Notes: generated by a model from the letters alone, not told the origin. A stretch of DNA of 64,000 nucleotides from Mycobacterium sp. (GCF_004298145.1 NZ_SCRH01000052.1:1-64000); one strand, 5' to 3'; counted from the first letter of the stretch, positions 20,466 through 29,484 are shown. Translations and numbers: made by a program.

Positions 20466-22438
20466 CCGCAGAACTGCCGACCAGCGAGGCGACCGGGCCG
20501 GAGCTGGTGCGCCGCAGCGACTTCGGGCCCGCGCTGGCGGGTACCCTGACATCGCTGCTTGGTGCCGGCGGCGTATGGACGGGCCTGCTGGGAATGTTCG
20601 GCACGGTTCGTGCGGTTCACATCGGCTGGTTGCTTCCGCTGTCCGGGGTCCAGCTGGATCTGGATCCGCTGGGCGGGTTCTTCATGTCGATCGCGGGGGC
20701 GGTCGCGGTCGCGGTCGGTGTTTACGTGATCGGGTATGCCCGGCACGGGCAGCTGAGCCGGGTCACGCTGACCGCATTGCCGGTGTTCGTCGCGGCGATG
20801 CTGCTGGTGCCCGCCGCGGGGGCGGCGACGACGTTTTTGTTCGCGTGGGAATTGATGGCGGTCGCGTCATTGGTGCTGGTGCTGGCTGAGCACACCCGTC
20901 CGGAGGTTCGCTCCGCCGCGCTGGTGTACGCCGTGATGACCCAGTTGGGTTTCGTGTCGATCCTGGTTGGGTTGGTGGTGCTGGCAGCCGCCGGCGGCGC
21001 GGACCGATTCGCCGATTTGCACCGGATCTCGCCGGGCACCGCCACCGCGGTCTTTGTTTTGACAGTGGCCGGGTTCGGGTCGAAGGCCGGTCTGGTGCCG
21101 TTGCACGCGTGGTTGCCGCGCGCTCACCCGGAAGCGCCCAGCCCGGTGTCGGCGCTGATGAGCGCGGCGATGGTCAACCTCGGGGTGTACGGCATCTGCC
21201 GGATCGATCTGCAGCTGCTCGGACCGGGGCCACGCTGGTGGGGACTCACCCTGATGGCGGTCGGTGCGGTCTCCGCGCTCTACGGCGTGGTGCAAGCGTC
21301 GGTGGCCACGGATCTCAAACGGCTACTGGCGTATTCGACAACCGAGAATCTCGGCTTGATCACACTCGCGTTGGGGGCCGCGACCCTGTTCGCGGCGTCC
21401 GGCGCCACCGGGCCCGCCGCGATCGCCGCGGCCGCGGCCATGCTGCACCTGATAGCGCACGCGGCGTTCAAGAGTCTCGGATTTCTGGCGGCCGGGTCGG
21501 TACTGGAAGCGACGGGGCTGCGTGACCTCGATCGGTTGGGTGGTCTGGCCCGCCGAATGCCGGCGACCACCATCCTGTTCGGGGTGGCCGCGCTCGGGGC
21601 ATGTGGGCTGCCGCTCGGGGCGGGGTTCCTCAGCGAGTGGTTGCTGGTGCAGTCGCTGATCCACACGGCTTCCGGCCACGCCACCCTCCTGGCTTTGACC
21701 ACGCCGCTGGCCGTGGGTGCCGTCGCACTCACCACCGGTCTGGGCGTGGCGGCGATGGTCAAGGCGTTCGGGATCGGGTTTCTGGCACGGCCGCGCAGCG
21801 ACGGGGCCGCCCGCGCGCGTGAGGCGGCGCCCAGCATGGTGGCCGGTATGGTCTTCGCGGCGGCCGCCTGTGTGGTTCTCGCGCTGGTGCCCTCGGTTGT
21901 CGCGCCCGCACTGCGCCGGGCGCTCGCCGCGCTACCCGCGGCGCGGGCGGCGCAGTTCACCGATTTCGGCACCCTGGTGCGGCTGCCCGGTTTGCAGGGG
22001 TCGGTAGCGCCCGGGATCATCGCCGCCGCGTTGGGCGTGGCCGCGCTGACCGTGGCCGCGCTCGCGCAATGGCGTAGGCGGATTCGGCCCGAACCCGCTG
22101 ATTTACCGCTATGGGCGTGTGGCGCAGACGGTCTCACCGCCCGCATGCAATACACCGCAACCTCTTTCGCCGAACCGTTGCAGCGAGTCTTCGACGACGT
22201 GTTGCGGCCCGACACCGATATCGAGATCACGCACGCCGCCGAGTCGAGGTATTTCGCCGAGAAGATCGTCTATCGCACCCGCATCGCCGATGCGATAGAG
22301 GAACGCTTCTATTCGCCGGTGCTGCAGATGGTGGCGACCGCCGCGGCTATGGTGCGGCGCGCCCACACCGGCAGCGTCCACCTGTATTTGGCTTACGGTG
22401 CGCTCGGCGTCCTGACAGTGCTGGTGGTCGCTCGATGA
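20462..22438 (+). CDS. HyfB/NuoL-like proton-pumping membrane subunit (Rv0083-like)
   Basis: 658 aa antiporter-like subunit with ~14 predicted helices. The discontinuous-helix signature (GFGSKAGLVPLHAWLPRAHPEAPSPVSALMS) with its Lys, and a Glu in the WELMAVAS segment, match NuoL/M/N-type channels. A soluble C-terminal extension (LPLWACGADGL...) resembles that of HyfB. ATGA overlap with the next gene. Confidence 0.9.
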   Translation: MTAELPTSEATGPELVRRSDFGPALAGTLTSLLGAGGVWTGLLGMFGTVRAVHIGWLLPLSGVQLDLDPLGGFFMSIAGAVAVAVGVYVIGYARHGQLSRVTLTALPVFVAAMLLVPAAGAATTFLFAWELMAVASLVLVLAEHTRPEVRSAALVYAVMTQLGFVSILVGLVVLAAAGGADRFADLHRISPGTATAVFVLTVAGFGSKAGLVPLHAWLPRAHPEAPSPVSALMSAAMVNLGVYGICRIDLQLLGPGPRWWGLTLMAVGAVSALYGVVQASVATDLKRLLAYSTTENLGLITLALGAATLFAASGATGPAAIAAAAAMLHLIAHAAFKSLGFLAAGSVLEATGLRDLDRLGGLARRMPATTILFGVAALGACGLPLGAGFLSEWLLVQSLIHTASGHATLLALTTPLAVGAVALTTGLGVAAMVKAFGIGFLARPRSDGAARAREAAPSMVAGMVFAAAACVVLALVPSVVAPALRRALAALPAARAAQFTDFGTLVRLPGLQGSVAPGIIAAALGVAALTVAALAQWRRRIRPEPADLPLWACGADGLTARMQYTATSFAEPLQRVFDDVLRPDTDIEITHAAESRYFAEKIVYRTRIADAIEERFYSPVLQMVATAAAMVRRAHTGSVHLYLAYGALGVLTVLVVAR

Positions 22439-23394
22439 ACGGGTTGTCCTACGCCGCGGGTTCGGTGCAGCTCGGCGCGGTGGTCGCCGGTTCCCCGCTC
22501 GTGGTGGGCCTGACCCGGCAGGTGCGGGCCCGCTGGGAGGGACGCGTCGGTGCGGGCATCCTGCAGCCGTGGCGTGACATCGTGAAACAGCTTGGCAAGC
22601 AACAGATCAAACCGCTCGGCACGACGGTGGTGTTCGCGGCCGCCCCCGTCCTGGTCGCCGCGTCGACGCTGCTGGTCGCCGCGATCGCACCGCTCGTCGC
22701 GACCGGATCGCCGCTGGACACCAGCGCCGACTTGGTTGCCGTCGTCGGCCTGCTGTTCTTGGGCACCGTGGCGTTGACCCTGGCCGGAATCGACACCGGC
22801 ACCTCGTTCGGCGGCATGGGGGCCAGTCGCGAGATCACCATCGCCGCGTTGGTCGAGCCCACCATCTTGCTCGCGGTCTTCGCGCTCTCCATCCCGGCGG
22901 GGTCAGCCAATCTCGGTGCGCTGGTTGCACATACCATCGCCCATCCCGGTGAGGCGGTGTCACTGGCCGCAGTGCTGGCCTTCGTCGCCCTGGTGATCGT
23001 GATCGTCGCCGAGACCGGGCGCCTTCCGGTGGATAACCCGGCAACTCACCTCGAGCTGACAATGGTCCACGAGGCGATGGTCCTGGAATACGCCGGTCCC
23101 CGCCTGGCTTTGGTCGAGTGGGCGGCCGGCATGCGTCTGACCGTGCTGCTGGCGCTGTTGGCCAACCTGTTCGCGCCGTGGGGTATCGCGGGCAGCGGGT
23201 CCGGCGCGGTCGACCTTGTCATCGGCTTTGCGGCGGTGGCCGCGAAGGTCGCCGTCCTGGCAGGTGTCCTGGCCACCGTCGAGCTATTCATGGCCAAGCT
23301 TCGGCTCTTCCGGGTGCCCGAATTGCTGGCCGGGTCATTCGTGTTGGCGTTGCTCGCGGTGATCGCCGCCAACTTCTTCGGGGCGCCGGCATGA
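22435..23394 (+). CDS. hycD: HycD/HyfC (NuoH-like) membrane subunit (Rv0084-like)
   Basis: 319 aa, about eight helices. The quinone-chamber/anchor loop signature ETGRLPVDNPATHLELTMVHEAM is the NuoH/HyfC hallmark and anchors the soluble arm to the membrane. Overlaps both neighbours by ATGA. Confidence 0.92.
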   Translation: MNGLSYAAGSVQLGAVVAGSPLVVGLTRQVRARWEGRVGAGILQPWRDIVKQLGKQQIKPLGTTVVFAAAPVLVAASTLLVAAIAPLVATGSPLDTSADLVAVVGLLFLGTVALTLAGIDTGTSFGGMGASREITIAALVEPTILLAVFALSIPAGSANLGALVAHTIAHPGEAVSLAAVLAFVALVIVIVAETGRLPVDNPATHLELTMVHEAMVLEYAGPRLALVEWAAGMRLTVLLALLANLFAPWGIAGSGSGAVDLVIGFAAVAAKVAVLAGVLATVELFMAKLRLFRVPELLAGSFVLALLAVIAANFFGAPA

Positions 23395-24053
23395 CGTCCA
23401 ACACGTTTGCCGTACTCGTCGACTTCGCGGCCGGAGGGGTGATCTTGGTCGCCGTGTTGGTCGTGTGGCGCCGCGATCTGGGCGCCATCGTGCACCTGCT
23501 GGCGTGGCAGGGAGTCGCCCTATCGGCAATCCCCATCCTGCGCGGTGTGTACACCCGCGATGCCGCACTTATCGCCGTCGGCCTGGCGGTCTTCGCGTTA
23601 CGGGCGGTGATACTGCCGCGGCTGCTGGCTCGCGCGGCCGGCGCCACGCCGGATCGTCACCGCGAGGCCACGCCGTTGGTCAACACCGCGACATCGCTGC
23701 TGATCACCGCCGCCTTGACGCTGGTGGCGTTCGCCGCCACGCGTTCCCTGGTGAACCTGCAGCCGGGGGCCACCACCACCGCGGTCCCGGCCGCTTCCGC
23801 GGCGGTCCTCATCGCGCTGCTCGTCATGGTCACGCGGCGGCATGCGGTGTCGCAGGCCGCTGGATTCCTCATGCTGGACAACGGGATTGCCGCCACCGCC
23901 TTCTTGCTCACTGCGGGCGTGCCCCTCATCGTCGAACTCGGCGCCTCCCTGGACATCCTTTTCGCGCTTCTCGTGATCGGCGTGTTGACCGGGCGCCTGA
24001 CCGGTGCCTTCGGCGGCGCCGACCTCGACGCACTGCAGGAGTTGCACGACTGA
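23391..24053 (+). CDS. hycP: HyfE-like membrane subunit (Rv0085-like)
   Basis: 220 aa, six to seven helices, starting MTSNTFAVLVDFAAGGVILVAV. HyfE-type subunits are NuoK-like. Overlaps hycD (ATGA) and the following gene (TGATG). The symbol follows M. tuberculosis usage. Confidence 0.85.
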   Translation: MTSNTFAVLVDFAAGGVILVAVLVVWRRDLGAIVHLLAWQGVALSAIPILRGVYTRDAALIAVGLAVFALRAVILPRLLARAAGATPDRHREATPLVNTATSLLITAALTLVAFAATRSLVNLQPGATTTAVPAASAAVLIALLVMVTRRHAVSQAAGFLMLDNGIAATAFLLTAGVPLIVELGASLDILFALLVIGVLTGRLTGAFGGADLDALQELHD

Positions 24054-25531
24054 TGACCGGTTTACTTCTCGCCGCGATCCTCACCCCGATTGCCGCGTCG
24101 ATCGCGACCTTGATCGGCGGGTGGCGTCGGGCAACCGCGGCCCTGACCGTGCTCTCGGCGGCAACGGTTTTGGCGTGTGGGGTGGCGCTGGGTTGCGGTG
24201 TCGGGTCCGGGACCCGGCTCGTCCTGGGTGGCCTGCTGCGGGTGGACGCGCTGAGCGTCACCATGCTGATCGTCATCGGAACCGTTGCCACACTGGCGAC
24301 GTGGGCCAGCATCGGTTACATCGACACCGAACTCGCTCACGGCCACACCGACGCGCGCGGCGCGCGAACGTACGGCGTGTTGACCGCGGCATTTCTGGCG
24401 GCGATGGTTGTCGCGGTGGGCGCCAACAACATTGGAGTCATCTGGGTCGCAATTGAAGCCACCACGGTGATCACCGCCTTTCTGGTCGGGCATCGCCGCA
24501 CCCGTACGGCGCTCGAAGCGACCTGGAAATACGTCGTCATCTGCTCGGTCGGTATCGCGATCGCTTTTCTGGGGACCGTGCTGCTGTATTACGCCGCCGA
24601 GCACGCCGGCGCCCCTGCCGCCGCGGCACTGAACCTGGACGCGTTGGCTGCGCACGCGGCGAACCTTGATTCCGGTGTCGCGCGACTGGCCAGCGGGTTG
24701 CTACTGATCGGATACGGCGCCAAGGCCGGGCTTTTCCCGTTCCACACCTGGCTGGCCGACGCTCACAGCCAGGCCCCGGCGCCCGTTTCGGCGCTGATGA
24801 GCGGGGTGCTGCTGTCGGTCGCCATCTCGGTGCTGGTACGCATCAAACCGATCATCGACACGGCGACCGGGGCTGCCTTCATGCGGTCGGGCCTACTGGT
24901 GATCGGACTGGCGACGCTGGTCATCGCTGCCCTGATGCTGACCGTGACACCCGACATCAAACGCATGCTCGCCTACTCCTCGATGGAGAACATGGGCCTG
25001 ATCGCGATCGCCGCGGCCGCCGGTACCACGCTGGCGATCGCCGCACTGCTGCTGCACGTGCTCGCGCACGGGATCGGGAAGACGGTGTTGTTCCTGGCCA
25101 GCGGCCAGTTGCAGGCGGCGCACAATTCCACCGCCATCGCCGACATCACCGCCGTGCTGCGGCGCTCCCGCGTAATAGGTTTGTCCATCGCCGTCGGTGT
25201 CATCGTGTTGCTCGGGTTGCCGCCGTTCGCGATGTTCGCCAGCGAACTGGCTATCGCCCGATCCCTCGCCGATGCGCGGCTGACCTGGGTTCTGGGTGCG
25301 GGCATGCTCGCGATCGCGATCGGCTTTGCCGCGCTGGTGCGCAACTCGGGCCGTATCCTGCTCGGCAGCGTGACCGACGCATCGGGGATGGCACCGAAAA
25401 TCGTTGTGCCGGAAACGATCGCCGCGGCATTACTTCTCGGTGTCGCGGCATCGATAGCCCTCGGGGTAACCGCCGGTCCGCTCGCCGGCCTGTTCACCTC
25501 CGCAGCGAGGATCGTCGGGGCATCGCCGTGA
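24053..25531 (+). CDS. hycQ: HyfF/NuoN-like proton-pumping membrane subunit (Rv0086-like)
   Basis: 492 aa second antiporter-like subunit, ~14 helices. Glu in IWVAIEATTVITAFL and Lys in GYGAKAGLFPFHTWLADAHSQAPAPVSALMSG are the ion-translocation residues; LAYSSMEN is also conserved. With the HyfB-like subunit it gives the complex two pump modules. GTGA overlap with hycE. Confidence 0.9.
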   Translation: MTGLLLAAILTPIAASIATLIGGWRRATAALTVLSAATVLACGVALGCGVGSGTRLVLGGLLRVDALSVTMLIVIGTVATLATWASIGYIDTELAHGHTDARGARTYGVLTAAFLAAMVVAVGANNIGVIWVAIEATTVITAFLVGHRRTRTALEATWKYVVICSVGIAIAFLGTVLLYYAAEHAGAPAAAALNLDALAAHAANLDSGVARLASGLLLIGYGAKAGLFPFHTWLADAHSQAPAPVSALMSGVLLSVAISVLVRIKPIIDTATGAAFMRSGLLVIGLATLVIAALMLTVTPDIKRMLAYSSMENMGLIAIAAAAGTTLAIAALLLHVLAHGIGKTVLFLASGQLQAAHNSTAIADITAVLRRSRVIGLSIAVGVIVLLGLPPFAMFASELAIARSLADARLTWVLGAGMLAIAIGFAALVRNSGRILLGSVTDASGMAPKIVVPETIAAALLLGVAASIALGVTAGPLAGLFTSAARIVGASP

Positions 25532-27006
25532 ACCATGACTTCACCCGGCACAGGCTGTCGCAGGACGAGCTGGCCAACGTGTCGGAGCAGCTGTTGGACG
25601 ACGGATTTCGACTGGGCCTGGTGGCCGCACATGACGACGACAGCGTTCTCCGCATCATCTACCTGTTTCTCGCCGGCGCGCCGGACCGTCGTATCGAACT
25701 GGAATGCGTTGTGCCAAGTCATGACCCGGCGGTGCGCTCGCTGGCGTACCTGTCGTTTCCGGCCGGCCGGTTCGAGCGCGAGATGGCGGATTTGTACGGG
25801 ATTCGACCCGTCGGACATCCCAAGTTGCGGCGGCTGGTGCGCCATGCGCACTGGCCGCAGCATTGGCACCCCATGCGCGGGGCCGCCGCACCGCCTCCGG
25901 AATTCGCAGGTGCCGGCCACTTTCCGTTCGTCACCGTCGAGGGGCCGGGGGTCTATGAAATCCCGGTGGGGCCGGTGCACGCGGGACTGATCGAGCCGGG
26001 CCATTTCCGCTTCTCGGTCGCCGGCGAAACCATCGTGCGCCTCAAGGCCCGGCTTTGGTTCGTCCACCGGGGCCTGGAAAAGCTGTTCGAACACCGCCCG
26101 GCCGACGGTGCGGTCGAGCTGGCCGAACGGGTCAGCGGTGACACCTCCGCTGCCCACGCACTCGCCCACAGCCTTGCCGTCGAAGACGCGCTCGGCGTGG
26201 AGGTTCCCGACGAGGCGCACCGGCTGCGGGCTCTGCTCGTCGAGCTGGAACGCCTCTACAACCACGTCACCGACCTGGGCGCACTCGCCAACGACGTCGG
26301 ATTCGGGCTGGCCAACGTGCACGCTCAACGCATTCGCGAACAACTGCTGCGGCTCAACGCGTCGGTCACCGGGCATCGGCTGCTGCGCGGCGCTGTCCGC
26401 CCTGGTGGGGTCGCGGTGAAGGCGCTGCCCGACGCCGGCCTGTTGCGCGCTATTGCAGCCGACGTCGCCGAGGTGGCCGAACTGACCCTGCGTAACTCCC
26501 TCGTATACGACAGGTTCGCTGGCACCGCCGTGCTGCCCCGCGAGGACGCTGAGGCCCTCGGCTGTCTGGGCTACGTTGCGCGGGCGAGCGGAGTGCATAC
26601 CGACGCCCGGCTCGAGCACCCCACCACTGCGCTACCCGTCGTTGCGGCGCGATCCGACGCGGGTGACGTGCTGGCGCGCTACACGGTGCGGCATGAGGAA
26701 TTCGCCGCGTCCACCGATATTGCGTGTCACCTGATCGAATCACATTCCGGCCCAAGCGAATACGCGGTGACCATGCCGACGCCGCGCCAGGGCCGCAGCG
26801 GGGTCGGCATCGTCGAGGGCTGGCGTGGCACCATCGTTCACCGGGTGGAAACCGACGCCGCCAACCGCATCACCCGCGCGAAAATCGTCGACCCGTCGTG
26901 GTTCAACTGGCCCGCGTTGCCGGTCGCGATGGCCGACACCATCGTTCCCGACTTCCCGTTGGCCAACAAAAGCTTCAACCAGTCCTACGCCGGCAATGAC
27001 CTTTGA
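25528..27006 (+). CDS. hycE: HycE-like large subunit lacking nickel ligands (Rv0087-like)
   Basis: 492 aa NuoC-NuoD-type fusion, as in HycE of formate hydrogenlyase: N-terminal NuoC-like domain (1-~125) and a NuoD-like domain containing GPVHAGLIEPGHFRF and RGLEKLFE. The L1 motif that holds two nickel cysteines in real hydrogenases reads ERVSGDTS (200-207), with no Cys. The C-terminal L2 motif (DPCxxC) is replaced by NKSFNQSYAGNDL (480-492). The whole protein has only three Cys (C60, C346, C400), none in these motifs. It therefore cannot bind NiFe in the normal way and resembles energy-converting hydrogenase-related (Ehr) and complex I subunits. Last gene of the operon; nine bases from convergent mutY. 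Confidence 0.93.
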   Translation: MNHDFTRHRLSQDELANVSEQLLDDGFRLGLVAAHDDDSVLRIIYLFLAGAPDRRIELECVVPSHDPAVRSLAYLSFPAGRFEREMADLYGIRPVGHPKLRRLVRHAHWPQHWHPMRGAAAPPPEFAGAGHFPFVTVEGPGVYEIPVGPVHAGLIEPGHFRFSVAGETIVRLKARLWFVHRGLEKLFEHRPADGAVELAERVSGDTSAAHALAHSLAVEDALGVEVPDEAHRLRALLVELERLYNHVTDLGALANDVGFGLANVHAQRIREQLLRLNASVTGHRLLRGAVRPGGVAVKALPDAGLLRAIAADVAEVAELTLRNSLVYDRFAGTAVLPREDAEALGCLGYVARASGVHTDARLEHPTTALPVVAARSDAGDVLARYTVRHEEFAASTDIACHLIESHSGPSEYAVTMPTPRQGRSGVGIVEGWRGTIVHRVETDAANRITRAKIVDPSWFNWPALPVAMADTIVPDFPLANKSFNQSYAGNDL

Positions 27007-27015
27007 GAGCCGCCG

Positions 27016-27927
27016 CTACTCCTCGCCGGCCAACGCGAACCGGCCGTCGCGCGTCTGTGTCACCAGGCCGTCGGCGAGCAGCGAATACAGCGCACGGTCC
27101 CGCTGCGCGGTATCGGTCAGCCACGCCACATCCAGCTCCGCCCTGGTGGCCGGGGAATCCTTGGCGCGCAACACATCCAGCAAGCGGCCACGAACCTGCC
27201 GGTCCGTGCCGGCGTAGGTCTGCACGCGCCGCGGCGGCCCTTGCGGGGCGGGAAAGCCGGCGTGCCGCCACGCGCACCGGCCGAGCGGGCACAGTCCACA
27301 TCGCGGTGTGCGCGCGGTGCACACCGTCGCCCCCAACTCCATCAGCGCGGCGGAGAATTCCGGTGCCGTTCCGTCATCCGGCAGCAGCGCGGACACGTCG
27401 GCGTGGTCGCGGGTCACCGACGGCGCGCCGGCGTCGGGCAGCCCGTGCACCACGCGCGCGACGACCCGGCGCACGTTGGTGTCCACCACCGGCACCGGCC
27501 GGCGATAGGCGAAGCAGGCGATGGCGCGCGCGGTGTAGCTGCCGACTCCGGGCAGTGTCAGCAGGGTGTCGACGTCGTCGGGAACGACGTCGTCGTGATC
27601 GCGCGCGATGACGGTGGCGCACTCATGCAAGCGCTTGGCCCGGCGCGGATAGCCCAGCTTGCCCCAGGCGCGCAACACATCCGCGGCACTGGCCGCGGCC
27701 GTCGCCGACGGGGTCGGCCAGCGCCGCACCCAATCCGGCCAGATCGGCAGCACCCGGGCCACCGGCGTTTGCTGCAGCATGAACTCGCTGACCAGGATCT
27801 GCCAGGCGCTGACCCCGGGATCCCGCCAGGGCAGATCGCGGCGCGACCGGGCGTACCAGTCGAGAACATTGGTGACTGATATGAATTCCGGGCCCGCCGC
27901 GGCGGGTTGCGGCACAATCTCTGGCAT
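27016..27927 (-). CDS. mutY: adenine DNA glycosylase MutY
   Basis: Removes adenine mispaired with 8-oxoguanine. 303 aa. Helix-hairpin-helix LTLPGVGSYTARAIACFAY, catalytic Glu in SEFMLQQTPVARV and Asp in VDTNVRRVVARV, and the 4Fe-4S cluster cysteines in VCTARTPRCGLCPLGRCAW. No obvious 8-oxoG-sensing NUDIX C-domain; the tail is short, as in other mycobacteria. The start ATG lies on the minus strand of the same CATG that provides the canB start; longer upstream reading would cover canB. Confidence 0.95.
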   Translation of the reverse strand: MPEIVPQPAAAGPEFISVTNVLDWYARSRRDLPWRDPGVSAWQILVSEFMLQQTPVARVLPIWPDWVRRWPTPSATAAASAADVLRAWGKLGYPRRAKRLHECATVIARDHDDVVPDDVDTLLTLPGVGSYTARAIACFAYRRPVPVVDTNVRRVVARVVHGLPDAGAPSVTRDHADVSALLPDDGTAPEFSAALMELGATVCTARTPRCGLCPLGRCAWRHAGFPAPQGPPRRVQTYAGTDRQVRGRLLDVLRAKDSPATRAELDVAWLTDTAQRDRALYSLLADGLVTQTRDGRFALAGEE

Positions 27928-28543
27928 GCCTAACACCAGTCCGATAACCGCTTGGAAGTCACTCAAAGAGGGTAACGAGCGATTCGTCGCCGGTAAGCCG
28001 CAACATCCCAGCCAGAGCGTCGAGCACCGGGCCAGCCTGGCCACGGGGCAGAAGCCCACCGCGGTCGTGTTCGGCTGCGCCGACAGCCGGGTGGCCGCCG
28101 AGCTCATCTTCGACCAGGGCCTGGGCGACATGTTCGTGGTGCGCACCGCCGGGCAGGCCATCGATTCGGCGGTCCTCGGCTCCATCGAGTTCGGCGTGGC
28201 GGTGCTCGACGTGCCGCTCATCGTCGTGCTGGGTCACGACAGCTGCGGCGCCGTCAAGGCGGCCCTGGCCGCGATCGACGAGGGCACCATACCGGGCGGA
28301 TTCCTGCGCGATGTGGTGGAGCGTGTGACGCCGTCGATCCTGATGGGCCGCAGTGAGGGTCTGAGCCGCGTGGACGAGTTCGAGGCACGACACGTACGCG
28401 AAACCGTGACGCAGCTCGTGTCGCGATCGACCACGATCGCCGAGCGGGTGGCCGCGGGCACGGTGGCGGTGGCCGGGGCCACCTACCACCTTGCCGATGG
28501 GCGGGCGGCGCTATGCCACCACGTTGGCGACATCGGTGAATAG
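27926..28543 (+). CDS. canB: beta-carbonic anhydrase CanB
   Basis: Interconverts CO2 and bicarbonate. 205 aa. Zinc-site residues C51, D53 and R55 (FGCADSR) and H104/C107 (GHDSCGAV) are all present. Start ATG overlaps the divergent mutY start by two bases within GGCATGCC. A triple-frame TAG repeat and a strong palindrome follow the gene. Confidence 0.95.
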   Translation: MPNTSPITAWKSLKEGNERFVAGKPQHPSQSVEHRASLATGQKPTAVVFGCADSRVAAELIFDQGLGDMFVVRTAGQAIDSAVLGSIEFGVAVLDVPLIVVLGHDSCGAVKAALAAIDEGTIPGGFLRDVVERVTPSILMGRSEGLSRVDEFEARHVRETVTQLVSRSTTIAERVAAGTVAVAGATYHLADGRAALCHHVGDIGE

Positions 28544-28563
28544 CGGCGAATAGCGGCGAATAG
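28541..28563 (+). repeat. decamer repeat giving stop codons in all three frames
   Basis: TAGCGGCGAA occurs twice in tandem (28541-28560) followed by another TAG (28561-28563). Because the period is ten, the three TAGs fall in three different frames. The first is the canB stop. Confidence 0.8.
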
Positions 28564-28589
28564 GGGCCGAGTGCGGCCGCACTCGGCCC
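28564..28589. terminator. palindromic terminator after canB
   Basis: Perfect 26-bp palindrome built of GGGCCGAGTGC, GGCC and GCACTCGGCCC, 20 bp after the canB stop. Strong GC stem, no T-run. Confidence 0.65.
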
Positions 28590-28665
28590 GCCACTAACAC
28601 AGCGATTGACCGGCAAACCTGGCGACACGCCGGGGCGGGTCAACCAAATCGGTGTGACCTGGGCC

Positions 28666-28671
28666 TACGCT
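28666..28671 (+). promoter_or_regulatory. leaderless -10 element TACGCT
   Basis: TACGCT followed by exactly six bases and the GTG at 28678, the same leaderless layout seen at 5682. Confidence 0.5.
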
Positions 28672-28677
28672 GCAAAT

Positions 28678-29484
28678 GTGCTCGATCTGGAACCGCGGGG
28701 CCCGCTCCCTACCGAGATCTATTGGCGGCGCAGAGGCCTGGCCGTGGGCATCGCGGTCGTCGTGGTCGGGATCGTGGCCGCCGTCGTGATCGCGTTCATG
28801 GGGCATAGCACGGGAGCCAAGCCCGCCAGCGCCGACAAGCCGAACTCGGCTCAAAGCAAGCCGGGGGCGCCCGCGCCCCAGGCGCCTCCACCGGCGGGAC
28901 CCGAGCGGCCCGCCCCGGGGGTGCCGCCGGCGCAGGGCCAGAACCCCGAGACGCCCACCCCCACCGCAGCGGTGCAGCCGCCGCCGGTGCTGAAGGAGGG
29001 CGATGACTGCCCCGATTCGACGCTGGCGGTCAAGGGCCTGACCAACGCGCCCCAATACTTCATCGGTGACCAGCCGAAGTTCACCATGGTCGTCACCAAC
29101 ATCGGGCTGGTCGCGTGCAAGCGCGACGTCGGGGCCGCGGTGCTGGCGGCCTACGTCTACTCGCTGGACAACAAGCGGTTGTGGTCGAACCTGGACTGCG
29201 CGCCGTCCAACGAGACGCTGATCAAGACCTTCACGCCGGGCGAGCAGGTGACCACCGCGGTGACGTGGACGGGCATGGGCTCGGCGCCGCACTGCCCGCT
29301 ACCGCGACCGGCGATCGGGCCGGGCACCTACAACCTGGTCGTACAGCTGGGCAATCTGCGCTCGATGCCGGTTCCGTTCATCATGAACCAGCCCCCACCG
29401 CCGCCGGGTCCGGTGCCCGGGCCGGGTCAGCCCGGGGCCGTGCCGCAGCCGGAGGCGCCGCCGATGCCCCCGCCGGCCGGCTGA
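28678..29484 (+). CDS. membrane-anchored Pro-rich exported protein (Rv3587c-like)
   Basis: 268 aa. Short cytoplasmic segment, one helix (about 20-45, GLAVGIAVVVVGIVAAVVIAFM), Pro/Ala-rich linker, then an extracytoplasmic beta-sandwich-like domain (about 105-235) and a Pro tail. Two Cys pairs (DDC, ACK, LDC, HCP) could form disulfides outside. Function unknown. The GTG at 28678 is chosen because of the -10 element before it; the longer frame to 28606 lacks support. Confidence 0.82.
   Translation: MLDLEPRGPLPTEIYWRRRGLAVGIAVVVVGIVAAVVIAFMGHSTGAKPASADKPNSAQSKPGAPAPQAPPPAGPERPAPGVPPAQGQNPETPTPTAAVQPPPVLKEGDDCPDSTLAVKGLTNAPQYFIGDQPKFTMVVTNIGLVACKRDVGAAVLAAYVYSLDNKRLWSNLDCAPSNETLIKTFTPGEQVTTAVTWTGMGSAPHCPLPRPAIGPGTYNLVVQLGNLRSMPVPFIMNQPPPPPGPVPGPGQPGAVPQPEAPPMPPPAG

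Noticed and set aside
19986..27006. Respiratory complex I (nuo) operon
   Set aside because: There are no NuoE/F/G, NuoI, NuoA or NuoJ counterparts, and the NuoC-NuoD fusion plus the HyfC/HyfE-like set match a group 4 hydrogenase-type complex instead.
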